This document shows positions 4,547 to 5,656 of a stretch of DNA of 5,656 bases, piece by piece. A program made the translations under genes and the position numbers. The notes beneath the pieces are model-generated. The model was not told the DNA's origin. It searched no databases and was given only the letters and a program-made list of their open reading frames with translations. The DNA is from Paracoccaceae bacterium (GTDB lineage Bacteria > Pseudomonadota > Alphaproteobacteria > Rhodobacterales > Rhodobacteraceae). The number at the start of each line of letters is the position of its first letter. Within the stretch, counting starts at the first letter, position 1. The stretch lies in the NCBI GenBank assembly GCA_015485375.1, contig WFTU01000204.1:1-5656 (forward strand), written 5' to 3'.

Positions 4547-5656
4547 ATCACCTCCGCCCCGAATTTCGCCCGTATCCGGTCCGTGGCCCGCTCCACCGCC
4601 GCCCGCTTCGGCGCATCCGGATCCAGCAGGTCGGGCGTGAAATCCGCGCCTGAAGCATCCACCAGATCGCTGATCCCGACCCCCAGCAACCGGAACGGCC
4701 CCTGCACCAGCTCCCGCTCCAGCATCGGGCGCGCGGTGTGATAGGTCACATCCGCCAGCTGCGTCGGCTGCTCCAGCGTCAACCGCCGCGTCAGCCCGCG
4801 AAACTTCGCGGTTTTCAGCTTCAGCGTCACCACCCGCCCCGCCATATCCCGTGCCTTGGCCCGGTCCGCCACCTTCTCGCTCAACCGCCACAGCCGCGCA
4901 TCCAGCACGGTAATGTCTGCGGTGTCGCGGGAAAAGGTGATCTCGTTGGAAATACTCTTGATCGGCGTGCGCGATGACACCCGCCGCCGGTCCTCGCCGC
5001 GCGCCAGAAAATACAGCCGGTCGCCCATACTGCCATAACGATCCGCCAGATCACGCCGCTCGTATCGCAACAGGTCCGAGATTTTGCGAACCCCGTCCCG
5101 CTCCAGCGTCTGCCGCATCGCCGCACCAACCCCCCAGATGATCCCCACCGGCTTGTCGCGCAAAAACGCCTCGGTCTCCGCCCGCCCGATCACCGACATG
5201 CCACGCGGCTTGTCCAGATCCGAGGCGATCTTGGCCAGAAACTTGTTGTGCGACAGCCCGACCGAGCCGCTGATCCCCAACTCCTCCTCCATCCGCTTCA
5301 CCAGCCGCGCCATCTGCGCCACGGGCGGCTCGCCGTGCAGTTCGGTGGTGCCGGTCAGATCCAGAAAGGCCTCGTCCAGCGACAGCGGCTCGATCTCCGG
5401 CGTCATCTCCTGCATCATGGCGCGAATGGCGCGGCTGACCTCGACATAAACCTCCATGCGCGGCTTGACGATCACCGCCTCGGGGCTGAGCTTCTTCGCC
5501 TGAAACATCGGCATGGCCGAGCGCACCCCCTTGATCCGCGCGATATAACAGGCCGTCGTCACCACCCCGCGCGTGCCGCCACCGACAATCAAGGGCTTGT
5601 CCCGCAAATCGGGATTGTCGCGTTTTTCAACCGAGGCATAAAACGCGTCGCAATCC
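4516..5656 (-). CDS. dinB: DNA polymerase IV (Y-family), N-terminus beyond the right edge
   Basis: The frame is open to the right edge; 379 residues are visible, starting at the metal-binding DCDAFYASVE motif (5655-5626), so only some N-terminal residues are missing. DinB copies across damaged DNA with low fidelity, usually under SOS control. Visible Y-family marks are KGVRSAMP, the catalytic SLDEAFLD (5382-5359, Asp and Glu metal ligands), HNKFLAKIASD with DKPRG (thumb/palm), a helix-hairpin-helix-like segment IIWGVGAAMRQTL, and a little-finger domain with RLLGVGISDLV. A canonical C-terminal clamp-binding peptide (QLVLGL type) is absent; the tail ends KKGRGLPEK. A degenerate candidate is TPDLLD, at about 50 residues before the visible end of the domain. 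The promoter, and any LexA box, lie outside the window. Confidence 0.95.
   Translation of the reverse strand, partial: DCDAFYASVEKRDNPDLRDKPLIVGGGTRGVVTTACYIARIKGVRSAMPMFQAKKLSPEAVIVKPRMEVYVEVSRAIRAMMQEMTPEIEPLSLDEAFLDLTGTTELHGEPPVAQMARLVKRMEEELGISGSVGLSHNKFLAKIASDLDKPRGMSVIGRAETEAFLRDKPVGIIWGVGAAMRQTLERDGVRKISDLLRYERRDLADRYGSMGDRLYFLARGEDRRRVSSRTPIKSISNEITFSRDTADITVLDARLWRLSEKVADRAKARDMAGRVVTLKLKTAKFRGLTRRLTLEQPTQLADVTYHTARPMLERELVQGPFRLLGVGISDLVDASGADFTPDLLDPDAPKRAAVERATDRIRAKFGAEVIKKGRGLPEK

Noticed and set aside
4298..4891. Minus-strand frame of 197 codons overlapping the 3' part of dinB
   Set aside because: Gly/Ala-rich translation in another frame of dinB, crossing the dinB terminator; no support.

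Overview
The window looks like an ordinary chromosomal segment from a GC-rich alphaproteobacterium, most likely Rhodobacterales. This rests on strongly C/G-biased third codon positions, a 41-residue L36 protein of the alphaproteobacterial type, Rhodobacter-style weak -10 boxes, and family-level resemblance of every large gene to proteins known from that order. No taxonomic search was possible. I see no phage genes, insertion sequences, CRISPR array, or defence or biosynthetic cluster.

Layout, left to right: (1) positions 3-1178, + strand, the 3' part of a phenylacetate-CoA-ligase-family adenylating enzyme, cut by the left edge; (2) 1275-2891, +, an exported 538-residue protein with a caspase-like fold that has lost its catalytic dyad, three short W...FPDG repeats and two peptidoglycan-binding domains; (3) 2894-2923, a terminator shared by converging genes; (4) 2948-3073, -, rpmJ (ribosomal protein L36), which is only 41 codons long; (5) 3141-3215, -, tRNA-Val(GAC) with encoded CCA, and a good sigma-70-type promoter just upstream (3259-3287); (6) 3349-4209, +, an N-formylglutamate amidohydrolase family enzyme, divergent from the tRNA; (7) 4208-4338, -, a probable small RNA with three hairpins, an exposed CCTCCC segment, a T7-tract terminator, and a promoter region flanked by an inverted TGCTGC repeat; (8) 4358-4504, +, a fragment of a rhodanese domain; (9) 4506-4546, a two-way terminator; (10) 4516-5656, -, dinB (DNA polymerase IV), cut by the right edge.

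The genes do not form one pathway. The tRNA and rpmJ probably share one minus-strand transcript serving translation. The other genes are separate units kept apart by terminators. The most interesting part is the 300-base stretch between the amidohydrolase and dinB. It holds a structured minus-strand RNA candidate with its own terminator and an operator-like repeat, next to the relic of a sulfurtransferase gene. The pseudo-caspase/peptidoglycan-binding protein is the most unusual protein. I do not see a complete undescribed multi-gene system here.
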